64,000 nucleotides of DNA, taken from assembly GCA_016709445.1 (NCBI GenBank), contig JADJMV010000017.1:12848-76847 (forward strand), read 5' to 3'. The translations under genes were made by a program, and so were the position numbers. This DNA comes from Phycisphaerales bacterium (lineage in GTDB: Bacteria; Planctomycetota; Phycisphaerae; Phycisphaerales; UBA1924). Shown piece after piece: positions 1 through 9,724 of this stretch. The notes under the pieces were generated by a model, which was not told where the DNA came from, did no database searches, and saw only the letters and a list, made by a program, of their open reading frames with translations. Position 1 is the stretch's first letter. Each line of letters begins with the position of its first letter.

Positions 1-873
1 GATCATGTCGTTGTGGGCCTCGGGCAGGCGGTTGAAGCGGACGAGTGCCCGGGCCTTGTCGTCGGACTGGCCGGTGATGCCGCCGGCGCCGATCAGGCGC
101 TGGGCCGTGAAGCTCTGGAAGTTGATGTCCTGCTCGCGCGAGCGGTCGCCCTGGATCTGCTGGAGCAGCGCCTCGAAGCGGGATTTCTGGTGCGGGAGGA
201 GAAAGGGCCAGGCGAGCGGCGCCGAGAGCGAGGCGAGCAGGACGATCAGCGCGAGCTGCCGCAGGTGCGCCCCGGCCGTGACGAGCATCCCGAAGAGGGA
301 GGGCACAAAGAGGCTCGCCGTGCCCAGGTCGGGCTGGAGCGTGATGAGGCCGATGGGGATCAGGGTGAGCAGGCCGGGCGGGATGAGCGAGAGGATCGAT
401 TCGGGCGGGTCGCGTTGGCGCAGGTAGAGCGCCATGAAGAGCACGTAGGCGATCTTCGCGGGCTCGCTGGGCTGGAAGTTGAACATGGGGAGCGTGATCC
501 AGGCCCTCGCCCCGTTGATCGGGGAGACCAGCCACCGCGGCACGCCCGGCACCAGGAGGAACATGAGGAGCCCGAGGGAGAGAAAGGCGAGTGGCCACGC
601 GATCGTCGCGAAGAGCTTGTAGTGCGGGAGCGCGATCACCACCGCCCCGAGCAGCCCGACGATCAGGAACACCACCTGCTTCCACGCCAGGGCCGAGAGG
701 TCGAAGGCGCCGGAAGATGTCGGGTTGGTCGCCACGTCGATCGTGTAGACGCCGATGAGGCTGAGCCCCAGCCCGGCGAGCAGCACCACCCAGCCGGCGT
801 GGACGATCCGGATCGTCGAGCGCAGTGAGCGCACCGGCGAAGAACTGCCCTTGATCAGGTGCGCCAGGCCCAC
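1..873 (-). CDS. rodA: RodA, SEDS peptidoglycan polymerase (3' end cut by window)
   Basis: Membrane glycosyltransferase of the SEDS family that polymerises lipid II together with PBP2 during cell elongation. I translated the minus strand by hand: a GTG start at 873 lies two bases after the mrdA stop, and 291 codons remain before the window edge, so the C-terminal part is missing. Several hydrophobic segments are visible. Family landmarks appear in order: NGARAWI, FQPSEPAK, LQPDLGTA and, at the cut end, LPEAHNDM, which corresponds to the conserved PEAHTDFIF-type region. The tight junction with mrdA indicates one transcript. The long plus-strand reading frame over this region is only its antisense shadow. 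Confidence 0.93.
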   Translation of the reverse strand, partial: MGLAHLIKGSSSPVRSLRSTIRIVHAGWVVLLAGLGLSLIGVYTIDVATNPTSSGAFDLSALAWKQVVFLIVGLLGAVVIALPHYKLFATIAWPLAFLSLGLLMFLLVPGVPRWLVSPINGARAWITLPMFNFQPSEPAKIAYVLFMALYLRQRDPPESILSLIPPGLLTLIPIGLITLQPDLGTASLFVPSLFGMLVTAGAHLRQLALIVLLASLSAPLAWPFLLPHQKSRFEALLQQIQGDRSREQDINFQSFTAQRLIGAGGITGQSDDKARALVRFNRLPEAHNDMI

Positions 874-875
874 GG

Positions 876-3255
876 CTAGAGGTACCCCTCGTCGATCAGG
901 GCGTGGATGATCTGGTTGGCCAGGGGCCCGGAGACGCGCCCGCCCGAGCCGGCGTACTCCATGATCACGCTGATGGCGAACTTGGGCCGGTCGCCCTCGC
1001 GTCCGACCAGCACCGTCACCCATGCGTGGTCGCCCTCGCGCACCGCGATGGGCTGGCCCGGGCCATCGCCGTCGGGGTCGGGCCCCATGATGGGCGGGGC
1101 GGTGGCCGTGCCCGTCTTGCCCCACACGTGCACGCCCTTGGCGTTGAAGATCGGCTCGCGCTTGCCGTCGATGGTCAGACCGTTGGCGGTGCCGTTCTCG
1201 CGGTTGTTGACCACGCCATCGAGGCCCTTCAGCGCGGCGTCGATCGCGCGGCGGTCGAAACTCGTCTCGCGGATCTCGGGGGCGGTCCCGTCGTCGATAA
1301 CCCGAGGGGCGATGTAGACGCCCATGCGGGCGAGCGTCGCGTAGGCCGTGGCGGCGTGGAGCGGCGTCCAGGAGACGGGGCCCTGGCCGATCCCCATCTG
1401 CGTGGCGTCGAATTCGCCGAGTTCGGAGCCATCGTTGTTCTTGCCGATACTGCCCGTGAACTCGGCCCCGATGCCGAGGTTCCAGGGCTTGCCCAGGCCG
1501 TACTCGTGCAGCGTGTCGGCGATCACCCGCGGCCCCATCCGACGACCCATCGTGTAGAAGAAGATGTTGCACGAGGCCGTCAGCGCGTCCACCGCGTCGA
1601 GATCGTGCCCGAACCGCGCGGAGTGGTTCGAGAAGCCGTATTGCTCGCGGTAGATCCAGCATCGCAGGATCTTGTCGTTGTTGGGCAGCAGGTGGCCCGT
1701 GCACTGGATCCGCTCCCCGAGCCGGTAGTTCCCGTTCGTCACCGCGCCGGTCAGGATCAGGGCCTTGAGGATCGAGCCGGGGGGATAGGGGGCGGCGATC
1801 GCGCGGTTGATCAGCGGCCGATTGATCTCGTCGTTGGCGAGGTCCTCGGGGTGCTCCCGCACGTCCTGACGCGAGAACTCCGGTGTCGAGACCATCGCCA
1901 GCACCTCGCCGGAATCCACGTCCACCACCACGGCCGCGCCGTTCAGCGGCGTCCCGACCGGCATCTGGAGGTCGTGCCCCTGCCAGGGCAGCACCTGGGC
2001 GAACCCGAAGGCCGGGTCGAGGATCGCCTGCACGCGGGCCTGGAGCGCGATGTCGATCGTGAGCCGGACGTCGGCCGGCCTCGGGCTGCACCAGGCGCTG
2101 CTCGCCGGTGTCGAGCCGGTCGATCTGCAGGCCGCGCAGGCCGCGGAGCTGGGCCTCGTGCGAGGCCTCCACGCCGGACCGGGCCGCCGGATCCCCCGCG
2201 AGGTATCGGCCGCGGTCGCGGGTCTTGCCGTCGAGCGTCTGCACGACTGCCCGGCTCGACAGCTCGGGATCGGCCTCGAGCTGCGCCTGCCGGCGGTCGA
2301 CATCGGTATCGATCGCAGGGTCGCCCATCCAGCCCAGGATGTGGGCCGCCACGCCGCGGAGGTCGAGGCTCATCGGCTCGTCGCTCTTGAGTGGGCCGGG
2401 CAAGCTCGACCGGTCGAGTGTCTGGCTGAGGGTGTCGTAGGGATACTCGCGCTGCTCGCTCCGACGCACCACCAGACCGGGGATCAGGGGCACCAGCTCC
2501 TCGTCCGAGCCAGGCTGATCGTCCGGGCGCTCGGGCGTGAGGCCCTCGGGGTCGAGCCGAGCCTGGACCGGCTGGAGGGCAAAGAGCCCGAAGGCCACCT
2601 CGTCGCCCACGTCGCCGATGACGTGGGGCTGCCGCTGCTCGGCGAGGTCGTCGCCCGCCCGCTCGCGGAGCTGCGCAAGCAACTCCGGCGTGAACTGTCT
2701 CCCGAGCTTGGCCTGCTCGATGATCTGCTGTCGCAGCCGCCGGTCGGTAATGTCAGCCGCAAGCTTGGCCACACGGTCGAGTATGGACTGCCGCCGCTGG
2801 TCCAATTCCGTCTTATCGACGCCGATGGCGCGGGCCACCCTTGCCATGGCGGACTCGACATGCGCTTGGTACAGCGGGAGGAACCGCGCCGCCACCTCGT
2901 CCCGCTGCACGTCGCTCAGGAGCGACCACGCCGCGGCATAGACCCGCCGGGCATGCTCGCGAGCCCTGCGGGCGGCCCAATCGCCAGAGAGCACGTCGAA
3001 GTCGATCGCGACCTCATAGCTCGGCCGATTCTGCGCCAGCACCCGGCCCTGGCGGTCGAGGATGCGGCCGCGGACCGTCGGGATCCACCGTTCGCGGTAC
3101 AGGCGCCGCTCCGCCTCGGCCAGGCTCTGATCGGCCCGGCCGACCCCGAGACGGAAAAGCTGGGCGGACATCGCCACCCCCGAGACGGCAAAGGCCGCCA
3201 TCAGCAGGAGCAGACGCCTGCGGAACGCCGCTCTGGGGGTCAGTATCCGTGCCAT
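876..3255 (-). CDS. mrdA: Penicillin-binding protein 2 (transpeptidase), frame broken near 2075
   Basis: Class B penicillin-binding protein that cross-links peptidoglycan during elongation and partners RodA. The ATG at 3255 opens an N-terminal membrane anchor (LLLLMAAFAVSG) followed by the periplasmic dimerisation region (GRILDRQGRVLAQNRPSYEV). The transpeptidase part carries all three active-site motifs: SILK within PPGSILKA near 1770, SCN within TASCNIFFY, and KTG within WGKTGTATAP. The N-terminal 390 codons and the C-terminal 400 are in different frames. The switch lies in GGCCGGCC at 2073-2080, and dropping one base there gives EAGDVRLTIDIALQ, a normal PBP2 junction. A sequencing insertion is the likeliest cause. 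The expected product is about 790 residues. Confidence 0.9.
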
Positions 3256-3521
3256 CGCCTCGCCGGGCCCTCCGTGTGCCCACCCGATCCTATGGATCGG
3301 CGGATCGGGGCCGCGGCGTTGTGAAAGGGATCGGATGATTCGGGCGGCACCGCCCCCGGGCAGCGCGGCCAGACCGGCCGGCACGTCGCTCCCAGCCGCC
3401 CGGGGAGCGGCTGGGAATCAGCGTGGCAACCCGCCCCAGCGGCCGGGCTGGTGGCCACGCCCGACAGGCTGGGCGCCACGTCTTCAGACGGCGGAGGGGA
3501 TGCGGGAACTCGCCGAACGGC

Positions 3522-3839
3522 TCATTGAGACAATGTCCAAACGTAGAGCTCGACAAGATCGAGCGCGCACTGGTCAACTTCCTCGTCGGTCATGCGGAGC
3601 GCGGCGTCGGGATCCATCGTGCCCCGGGATCCGGAATACTTGGCGAAGGTCAGGAGCAGCCTTCGGAGCGCGCCTGGGCGCGATGGCTCCGGAGGCAGGA
3701 ATTCATCGGAGAGGAACTCCGAGTGCGCCGCCTCGCAGGCCCGCTGAAGTCGGTTGCGTTGGCTGGGCTCGCGGCCGACCAGAACGAGCACCGGGGCCGC
3801 GAGCATCCGCTGCATGCGGCGGGCATCAAATTGCGACAT
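3522..3839 (-). CDS. Small protein of unknown function
   Basis: A 105-residue protein starting MSQFDARRMQ. The start at 3839 is chosen because GGAGGT lies seven bases upstream; a longer frame back to 3989 is arginine-rich and lacks a site. It has no signal peptide or membrane segment. The C-terminal half is acidic and probably helical (MTDEEVDQCALDLVELYVW). No family is recognised. It lies upstream of mrdA on the same strand, separated by about 266 bases with no mreC or mreD visible between them, so co-function with the elongation genes is not supported. Confidence 0.55.
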   Translation of the reverse strand: MSQFDARRMQRMLAAPVLVLVGREPSQRNRLQRACEAAHSEFLSDEFLPPEPSRPGALRRLLLTFAKYSGSRGTMDPDAALRMTDEEVDQCALDLVELYVWTLSQ

Positions 3840-4489
3840 ACGCACACCTCCATCTCCAACACACTGCGCAAGCCCCGAATCTCTCAGACCAGGGGGTCCG
3901 GACACCGGGCTGGCTCGCCGAAGCAACGATGCGGCTTCGTTCTGGCCTGACTCGCTTTCCCAGCCACGGCTCGCACGGCGGCGGCGCATTCGAGCAGCGC
4001 AGCAATTGGTCCATCGAAAGGGCCGTCATTGGATCGACCCGCGCACGAACTCGTCCCCGCGCCGATCACCTTGTTCGGTCATACGCGATCTATGCTAGCG
4101 AGAACACTTCGGCCCGCCAATCCGGAGTCTCCGCGGCGGCGCCACGCAAGGACGGGTGCCCAGCACCGCATCCTCGCCGCGTGCAATTCCGCCGATTCTT
4201 GCCTTGATATCCGGAAGGCCACTCGCCACCGCATCGGCCCGCAGCCGATGGTCGAAGCGGCGAAGTGCTGATGCCACCATAAAGGCGTCGCCCCCGGACG
4301 GCGGGGGACAGGAGCCATCCAGGGGCAACACCAAGTCCGAGATGTACCAGTCGTCCCGTCGCCGACGCCAAACTGATGTTCCCGTTCCCTGCCCAGGCTC
4401 TTATCCGGGGGTCAGCGGCGCTCTCGGCGTTGAAACCTCTTCTCCTGCCTTGCTTCAGCGATTTCGCGCATCCCCAGCGGTAACCCGCC
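3840..4489. other. 650-base stretch without a convincing gene
   Basis: Several short frames overlap here on both strands. None has a good ribosome binding site together with protein-like composition. A minus-strand frame at 4095-4334 reads moderately like protein (SGGDAFMVASALRRFDHRL) and could be the remains of a gene, but no family is recognised. No RNA gene or repeat was seen. Confidence 0.5.
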
Positions 4490-5329
4490 TTACGCCTTCC
4501 CCTTCTCCCGCGTCAGCTGGGCGAACGCGTTGTGGCTGTGGATCGACTCGAAGTTCTCCGAGCTGATCGAGTACCAGCTGATCCGGTCGTCATCGTCCAG
4601 ACGCACCGCCAGGTCGCGGACGATGTCCTCCACGAACTTGGGGTTCTCGTACGCCTTTTCCGTCACCCACTTCTCGTCCGGCCGCTTGAGCACCGCGAAC
4701 ACAGGCACGCTGGCCGCGGCCTCGAGGTGTTCGACAAGGTCCTCGATCCACATCATCGCACTCGTTCGTACGGACGCCTCGATGCGGCAGCGCTGGTTGT
4801 GCGCCCCATACTCGCTGATCTCCTTCGAGCAGGGGCAAAGGCTCGCGGCCGGCGCGGCGACGGTCATCACGAAGTCGGTCTCGCCGTTGGCGGTGCATGC
4901 GAAGCGGACCTGGTAGTCCATCAACCCCTTCTGCCCGGTCACCGGGGCGGCCTTATTCATGAAGTAGGTGAATTCGGCCTCGAAGTGGGCCTCCTTGGCC
5001 TCGAGCCGCTCGCAGATGGCCTTGGTGATCTGCGGGATCCGTTCCGGGCAGACCGGTTCGCCGGTGTGCTCATTGAGCACCTCGAGGAACCGGCTCATGT
5101 GCGTGCCCTTCTGGTAATGCGGGAGGGACACATACATGTTGATCTTGGCGACCGTGGTCTGCTCGCCCCCGTCTCGGGTATGCAGGCGCATCGGATAGGT
5201 CACGTCCTTCACGCCGACGCGGTCGATCGCGACATGTCGGGAGTCGGGCAGCGCCTGAACGTCCGGCATCGGATCATCGGCGTGTCGTGGAGTTGTCAAG
5301 GGAACCCCCTTGGTGATGGTGTCCAGCAT
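4490..5329 (-). CDS. folE2: GTP cyclohydrolase FolE2 (type IB)
   Basis: Converts GTP to 7,8-dihydroneopterin triphosphate, the first step of tetrahydrofolate synthesis (also a queuosine precursor). About 279 residues, the usual length. Family motifs are present: YQKGTHMSRF, the catalytic cysteine region LCPCSKEISEYGAHNQR, and the C-terminal ESIHSHNAFA metal/substrate region. The start at 5329 (MLDTITKG) is preferred over an ATG at 5350 because GGGAGG lies seven bases before it. FolE2 works with various metals and in some bacteria replaces zinc-dependent FolE, being Zur-controlled; no Zur site was identified here. Confidence 0.95.
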   Translation of the reverse strand: MLDTITKGVPLTTPRHADDPMPDVQALPDSRHVAIDRVGVKDVTYPMRLHTRDGGEQTTVAKINMYVSLPHYQKGTHMSRFLEVLNEHTGEPVCPERIPQITKAICERLEAKEAHFEAEFTYFMNKAAPVTGQKGLMDYQVRFACTANGETDFVMTVAAPAASLCPCSKEISEYGAHNQRCRIEASVRTSAMMWIEDLVEHLEAAASVPVFAVLKRPDEKWVTEKAYENPKFVEDIVRDLAVRLDDDDRISWYSISSENFESIHSHNAFAQLTREKGKA

Positions 5330-5441
5330 GAGGCCGCCTCCCGGGGACAAACCCGAACAGCCCGACGTCCCGTCCTGACGGTGTTCGCCGCCCGGCGGTC
5401 ACGGATGCTCGCCTGCCCCCGGAAGTTGGAGTCCCAAAAGC

Positions 5442-6398
5442 CTAGCGCGCCGCCGAGCCGGATGCCTCCGGCAGGGTCTGCCGGAACATCGAGACGAACC
5501 AGGCCTCCCCGATCGGTATTCCGAGGAAGGCCCCAGCCGCCCAGTCCAGCGTCACCGGCCCCGCCACCCCCAGCAGCTTGCCGCTGTAGCAGAGCGCGAC
5601 GATGTCCTTGCCCTGGATAAACATCGTCGCCAGTGGCCCCGCCACCGCCAGCACCGCAATCCCCACAAAGAAGGCCGCCATCGGTGGTTGCTCCTTGAGG
5701 GATTCCCCTGCCAGGCGCCCCACCGGCACCGCCAAGACCCCGGTCATGGCGGCCGCGAAAATCACCTGTCCCTTGAGCATGTCTTGGGCCACGAGCCAGC
5801 ACATGACCCCGCCGACGACGACAGTGACCCCCATGGCCCCCCAGCCCGCCGGCCGGACCATCGCGCGGGCCAGCGATCCCGAGAGCGACATGCTTTCGCC
5901 CAACAGCCCCCGGGGGCCTTTGGGTGCGCCGGTGAGCCAAGCGCCGAGATTGGGCGAACCATCGGGCAAGGGGTGTGCGGCGGCGTGGAGCCCGCGCCCC
6001 AGACCCGCCCGCCAGATGATGGCCGCCACCGGGGCCGCCAGCAGGCAGAAGGCTCCGCCCTCGATCGCGAGCATGCTCAGCGGCGCGGGCGACTGGGCCC
6101 GCCGGATGATCGCATCGATGGTGGTGGTCTGCGAGGCGGCCCAGGCGAAGACGATGCCCGCGGCGTTGAGCCCGCTGCGGCAGCCGTTGACCCGCGCGGC
6201 GAAGAAGCCCACCGCGCCGGCAAAGACGAGCGTGACCAGCCCGGCCATCGCGCCCATGACCGGGTTGGTGCAGGTCAGGAGCGTGGTGTCTCCCGAGCCG
6301 TCCGAGGCTCGGAGCGAGCCGACGAGGTGCCCGGCGATGGGCCCGAGCACGAACAGGGCGAGCATCCAGGGCAACTGCTTGATGACGGCTTTGATCAT
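5442..6398 (-). CDS. Multi-pass inner membrane protein, unknown function
   Basis: A 318-residue protein with about eight hydrophobic segments, including the N-terminal WMLALFVLGPIAGHLVG, then GLVTLVFAGAVGFFAARV, AFCLLAAPVAAIIWRAG, GVTVVVGGVMCWLVAQ and AAFFVGIAVLAVAGPLA. The C-terminal region has PVTLDWAAGAFLGIPIGEAWF. No transporter signature is recognised. It lies 112 bases upstream of folE2 on the same strand, so a shared transcript is possible. No clear ribosome binding site precedes the ATG. It may be a lineage-specific family. Confidence 0.75.
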   Translation of the reverse strand: MIKAVIKQLPWMLALFVLGPIAGHLVGSLRASDGSGDTTLLTCTNPVMGAMAGLVTLVFAGAVGFFAARVNGCRSGLNAAGIVFAWAASQTTTIDAIIRRAQSPAPLSMLAIEGGAFCLLAAPVAAIIWRAGLGRGLHAAAHPLPDGSPNLGAWLTGAPKGPRGLLGESMSLSGSLARAMVRPAGWGAMGVTVVVGGVMCWLVAQDMLKGQVIFAAAMTGVLAVPVGRLAGESLKEQPPMAAFFVGIAVLAVAGPLATMFIQGKDIVALCYSGKLLGVAGPVTLDWAAGAFLGIPIGEAWFVSMFRQTLPEASGSAAR

Positions 6399-6477
6399 GA
6401 GAGGTCAGATCATTGCAGGGCTGGGGGCCCAACGCAAACCGGAGCCCGGCCAATGGGCTCAGCTGGGGGGTGGCCGA

Positions 6478-7602
6478 CTACCGGGTCAGCGCCAGAATCC
6501 TCGCAATTCGCTTCTCCATGGGCGGGTGCGAGGTGAACAGGCTGTCGATGCTCTGGCCGGCCGCCCGGGCCTTCTTGAGCGGGTTGGCGATGAACATGTG
6601 GGCCGTGCCGCGATTGGCCACCTCGACGAGCGGCTCGCGGTCGCCCGCGATCCGGGCCAACGCCCGGGCCAGGGCCTCGGGGTCGCGGGTGAGTTCGACC
6701 GCGCCGGCGTCCGCGAGATACTCCCGCTCGCGGCTGTAGGCCATCTGGATGATCCTGGCGAAGATCGGCGCGATGATCATCAACACGATCGCCACAACGA
6801 AGATGACGACGACGACAACCCCGCCGCCATCCTTCCCGCTGCTCCGTCGGCCCGAGCCGCCCCGGCCACCGGAATACCAGATGATGCGCCGGAACGCGTC
6901 ACACGCAAAGACGATCAGGCCGACCATCGTGGCCATGAGCATGGCGAAGCGGATATCCAGGTGTCGCACGTGCGACATCTCGTGGGCGACCACCGCCTGC
7001 AGCTCGTCGCGGGGGAGCATCGCCCGCAGCCCCTTGGTCACGGCGACCACGGCGTGCTCGGGGTCGCGCCCCGTCGCGAAGGCGTTGAGCGCGGTGTCGT
7101 CGATCAGGTAGACCCGCGGCATGGGCAGACCGGCCGCGATGCGCATCTCGTCGACCACGTTGTACAGCTCGGGGTCGTCCCGCTGCCCGACTTGGCGGGC
7201 GCCCATCATGCGGAGAATCGCGTCCGACCCGCTGAACCAGCTCCACATCGCGCCCAGCCCGCCGACGATGACCGCCGCGACGAGGCCCAGGACGACCGAG
7301 GGGAGCAGGTCTTCCGGCCGGGCAGCCCCGCGCCCATAGGCGGCGGCGACCGCGCCGAGCGCCGCGCCGACCAGCCCGCCCAGCATCAGCATCATCACGA
7401 TCAGGACAACGCTCTGCCGCTTGTTCTTGCGGATCAGGTCCCGGAACGTGATGGTGCCCGGATAGGCGTGGATCTCGCGGGCGATGCGCGCGGAGCGCTC
7501 CCGTGCCGGGTCGCTCCCCAGATCGCCCGTGGGAGCGGGCCTGCCATCCCTGGCCGGCTCGCGCGGCACGCGCCCGCCCGGGTTTCGCTCAATCCCTCCC
7601 AC
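6478..7602 (-). CDS. htpX: HtpX-like M48 zinc metalloprotease
   Basis: Membrane-embedded zinc protease of family M48 that takes part in quality control of membrane proteins. The 374 residues contain two N-terminal membrane segments (VVLIVMMLMLGGLVGAALGA and SVVLGLVAAVIVGGLGAMW). These are followed by the zinc site HEMSH, with the third ligand in REREYLADAGAV. Two more hydrophobic stretches and a low-complexity RGGSGRRSSGKDGGG linker lie between. The start is GTG with a G-rich site upstream. It lies 40 bases downstream of lemA, a conserved gene pair in many bacteria. The first 40 residues are extra relative to short HtpX proteins and the true start could be later. Confidence 0.92.
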   Translation of the reverse strand: MGGIERNPGGRVPREPARDGRPAPTGDLGSDPARERSARIAREIHAYPGTITFRDLIRKNKRQSVVLIVMMLMLGGLVGAALGAVAAAYGRGAARPEDLLPSVVLGLVAAVIVGGLGAMWSWFSGSDAILRMMGARQVGQRDDPELYNVVDEMRIAAGLPMPRVYLIDDTALNAFATGRDPEHAVVAVTKGLRAMLPRDELQAVVAHEMSHVRHLDIRFAMLMATMVGLIVFACDAFRRIIWYSGGRGGSGRRSSGKDGGGVVVVVIFVVAIVLMIIAPIFARIIQMAYSREREYLADAGAVELTRDPEALARALARIAGDREPLVEVANRGTAHMFIANPLKKARAAGQSIDSLFTSHPPMEKRIARILALTR

Positions 7603-7642
7603 GGCCCACCCCCGACGCGTTCGGCGTGCTCATCGACATCGC

Positions 7643-8224
7643 TCAGGAGAAAGAGACCTTGGGCGCCTCGCGCTGGGCCGCGTCGCCCAGCTCGAAATAC
7701 TCCCGCTTGGCGAAGTTGAACATGGCGGCGATGAGGTTGGTGGGGAAGCTGAGGCGCTTCTGCTCGTACTGGCCGACACAGTCGTTGAAGTGCTGGCGTG
7801 AGAATCCGATCTTGTTCTCGGTGCTGGCGAGTTCTTCCTGGAGCTGGCGGAAGTTGGCGTCGGCCTTGAGCTGCGGATAGGCCTCGGAGAGCGCGAAGAG
7901 CCGGCCGAGGGTCTGGCTGATCATGTTCTCGGCGTCGGCCTTCTGCGCAGCGTGGGCCGAGTCGCTGGTGATCGCTACCGCCTGCTGGCGGGCCTGAATC
8001 ACGGCCTCGAGCGTCCCCTTCTCGTGCGAGGCGTAGCCCTTCACCGTCTCGACGAGGTTGGGGATGAGGTCGTACCGTCGCTTGAGCTGCACGTCGATCT
8101 GGGCCCAGCCGTTGTCGCAATCGACCTTGGACCGAACCAGCCCGTTGTACATCCCCATGATGATCACGAGCAGGACGACGAAGACGCCCAACGCGACCAG
8201 ACCGATGATCAGACCAGTGCCCAT
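7643..8224 (-). CDS. lemA: LemA family membrane protein
   Basis: A 193-residue LemA protein: one N-terminal membrane helix (GLIIGLVALGVFVVLLVII) and then a long helical domain with the family pattern YNGLVRSKVDCDNGWAQIDV and RRYDLIPNLVETVKGYASHE. The start at 8224 follows GGGAGGG at good spacing. The upstream 52 codons of the open frame lack hydrophobic or family sequence. LemA proteins are often co-encoded with HtpX-type proteases, as here. Their biochemical role is not settled. Confidence 0.95.
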   Translation of the reverse strand: MGTGLIIGLVALGVFVVLLVIIMGMYNGLVRSKVDCDNGWAQIDVQLKRRYDLIPNLVETVKGYASHEKGTLEAVIQARQQAVAITSDSAHAAQKADAENMISQTLGRLFALSEAYPQLKADANFRQLQEELASTENKIGFSRQHFNDCVGQYEQKRLSFPTNLIAAMFNFAKREYFELGDAAQREAPKVSFS

Positions 8225-8394
8225 CTTGAACCCTCCCACTGCGTGCGGAACGAGAGCATAACCTCCCCGCTCCGGGCCCGTCCGACCGGGCCCGGGGAAC
8301 CCTGTACCATGATTCGGAGTGCCGACCTCCAGATTTCGACCCGCAGTCCGCGAACCGACCCCCCGCGGCCACGACGCCACCCGCCGAGCAGTCC

Positions 8395-9621
8395 ATGACC
8401 AGACCGCCCCGCACCACCCCGCCCGCCACCGCCTTTGACCAGCTCACCGCGAGCCTGCTCTGGCCCCGGCTGCTCCGTGCTCCGTCGCTGGCTGCACGCC
8501 CGCAGCGCATCGTGATCGCGCTCTTTCTCGTCCTGGTCGTCGCGGTCATTGGGCGCGCCTCGACGCTCTGGAGCGGGCCGGACAAGGCGCCCTTCCTCGA
8601 CGCGGTGCTCGGCGCGGGCGCCAACGCGGCGTTCCGCATCTGGAACGGGCTCATCGCCCTGAACACACGCGCGATCGCCGACGGTTTCGTCGGGCTGTTC
8701 CACGACGTGCCGCTCCTGGCCCTCACCGAGTACCCCGTCTCCAGCTTCGTGCTCGGCCTGCCCTCGCTGCTGGCTTTCGCCGCCCTCGGCGGGTCGCTCT
8801 GCCGCTCGGTGGCCTGCGAGTTCTCCCAGGAGATCGTGCACCCCTGGCCCCGCGCCCTCGCGTTCGGCATCGCCCGCTGGCCCACCATGCTCGGCGCGCT
8901 GCTCCTGCCCTGGGGCCTGAGCGCGGGCGTCGCCCTGGTGCTCGCCATCGCCGGATGGGTCTTCTTCGGCGCGTTGCCCGCGCTCGAGGTCGTCGGAGGC
9001 GCGCTCTTCGTGGCCGCCCTGGTGCTCTCGACACTCGCGGTGCTGCTGCTCGTCCTCGGAACGCTGGGCCTGCCCCTGCTGCTCCCCGCGGCCGCGTGCG
9101 AAGGGGCCGACGCGATCGATGCGGCCCAGCGCGTGATCGCCTACGCCTGCGCCCGCCCCCTGCGCCTTCTGCTGTATCTCAGCGTGGGGACGGCCGTCGG
9201 CATCCTCGCGATCGGCCTGCTGGCGGCGCTGGCGACCGGCATCGAGCAATTCGCCCGCGCGACGCTGGCCTCCTGGGCCGGCGCCGAGGGCGCCCGCGTC
9301 CTCACCGGCGCCTTCCCCCCGGCATACACCCTCGACGCCGCGGGAAACCCCCGCGAACTCGGCTCCATCGGGGCGGCCGCGGAGTGGCTCACGGGCCTCT
9401 GGTCGAGCGTGCTCTCGCTGATCGTCGCGGCCTATGCCGTGAGCTATGTCTGCACCTCGGGCACGCTGATCTATCTCTTCATGCGCGAGGTCTGCGACGG
9501 TCAGCACCACGCCGAGCTGTGGACGCCGGGCGTCAGCGGAGTGGCCGAGGCCCGGATGGAGCCCACCGACCCCGCGGCCCGGGAGCCCGACGCGGAAGAT
9601 TCCGCCTCCGACCTCGAATAG
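8395..9621 (+). CDS. Multi-pass membrane protein, unknown function
   Basis: A 408-residue protein with several long hydrophobic segments: IVIALFLVLVVAVIG, FVLGLPSLLAFAALGGSL, MLGALLLPWGLSAGVALVLAIAG, a leucine-rich stretch around residue 210, and a C-terminal VLSLIVAAYAVSYVC. Its tail is acidic. No enzyme motif is seen. It is divergent from lemA across a 170-base gap that presumably holds both promoters. This appears to be a planctomycete-type family that I cannot name. Confidence 0.8.
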   Translation: MTRPPRTTPPATAFDQLTASLLWPRLLRAPSLAARPQRIVIALFLVLVVAVIGRASTLWSGPDKAPFLDAVLGAGANAAFRIWNGLIALNTRAIADGFVGLFHDVPLLALTEYPVSSFVLGLPSLLAFAALGGSLCRSVACEFSQEIVHPWPRALAFGIARWPTMLGALLLPWGLSAGVALVLAIAGWVFFGALPALEVVGGALFVAALVLSTLAVLLLVLGTLGLPLLLPAAACEGADAIDAAQRVIAYACARPLRLLLYLSVGTAVGILAIGLLAALATGIEQFARATLASWAGAEGARVLTGAFPPAYTLDAAGNPRELGSIGAAAEWLTGLWSSVLSLIVAAYAVSYVCTSGTLIYLFMREVCDGQHHAELWTPGVSGVAEARMEPTDPAAREPDAEDSASDLE

Positions 9622-9724
9622 CCCGCCTCGTGTGGCCGAGCCCTGTCAGCCCCGCTCCCGGGGACTATCGGGGATTCCGCATCGCCGATACGGCACTGGC
9701 AGATGGAAGACCGCTTCCCCCAGC

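Noticed and set aside
13..3324. Long plus-strand frames opposite rodA and mrdA
   Set aside because: They are antisense shadows caused by GC-biased codons; the minus strand carries the conserved motifs.
4095..4334. Minus-strand 79-codon frame with fairly protein-like sequence
   Set aside because: No ribosome binding site, no family, and overlapping frames of similar quality; kept only as a remark.
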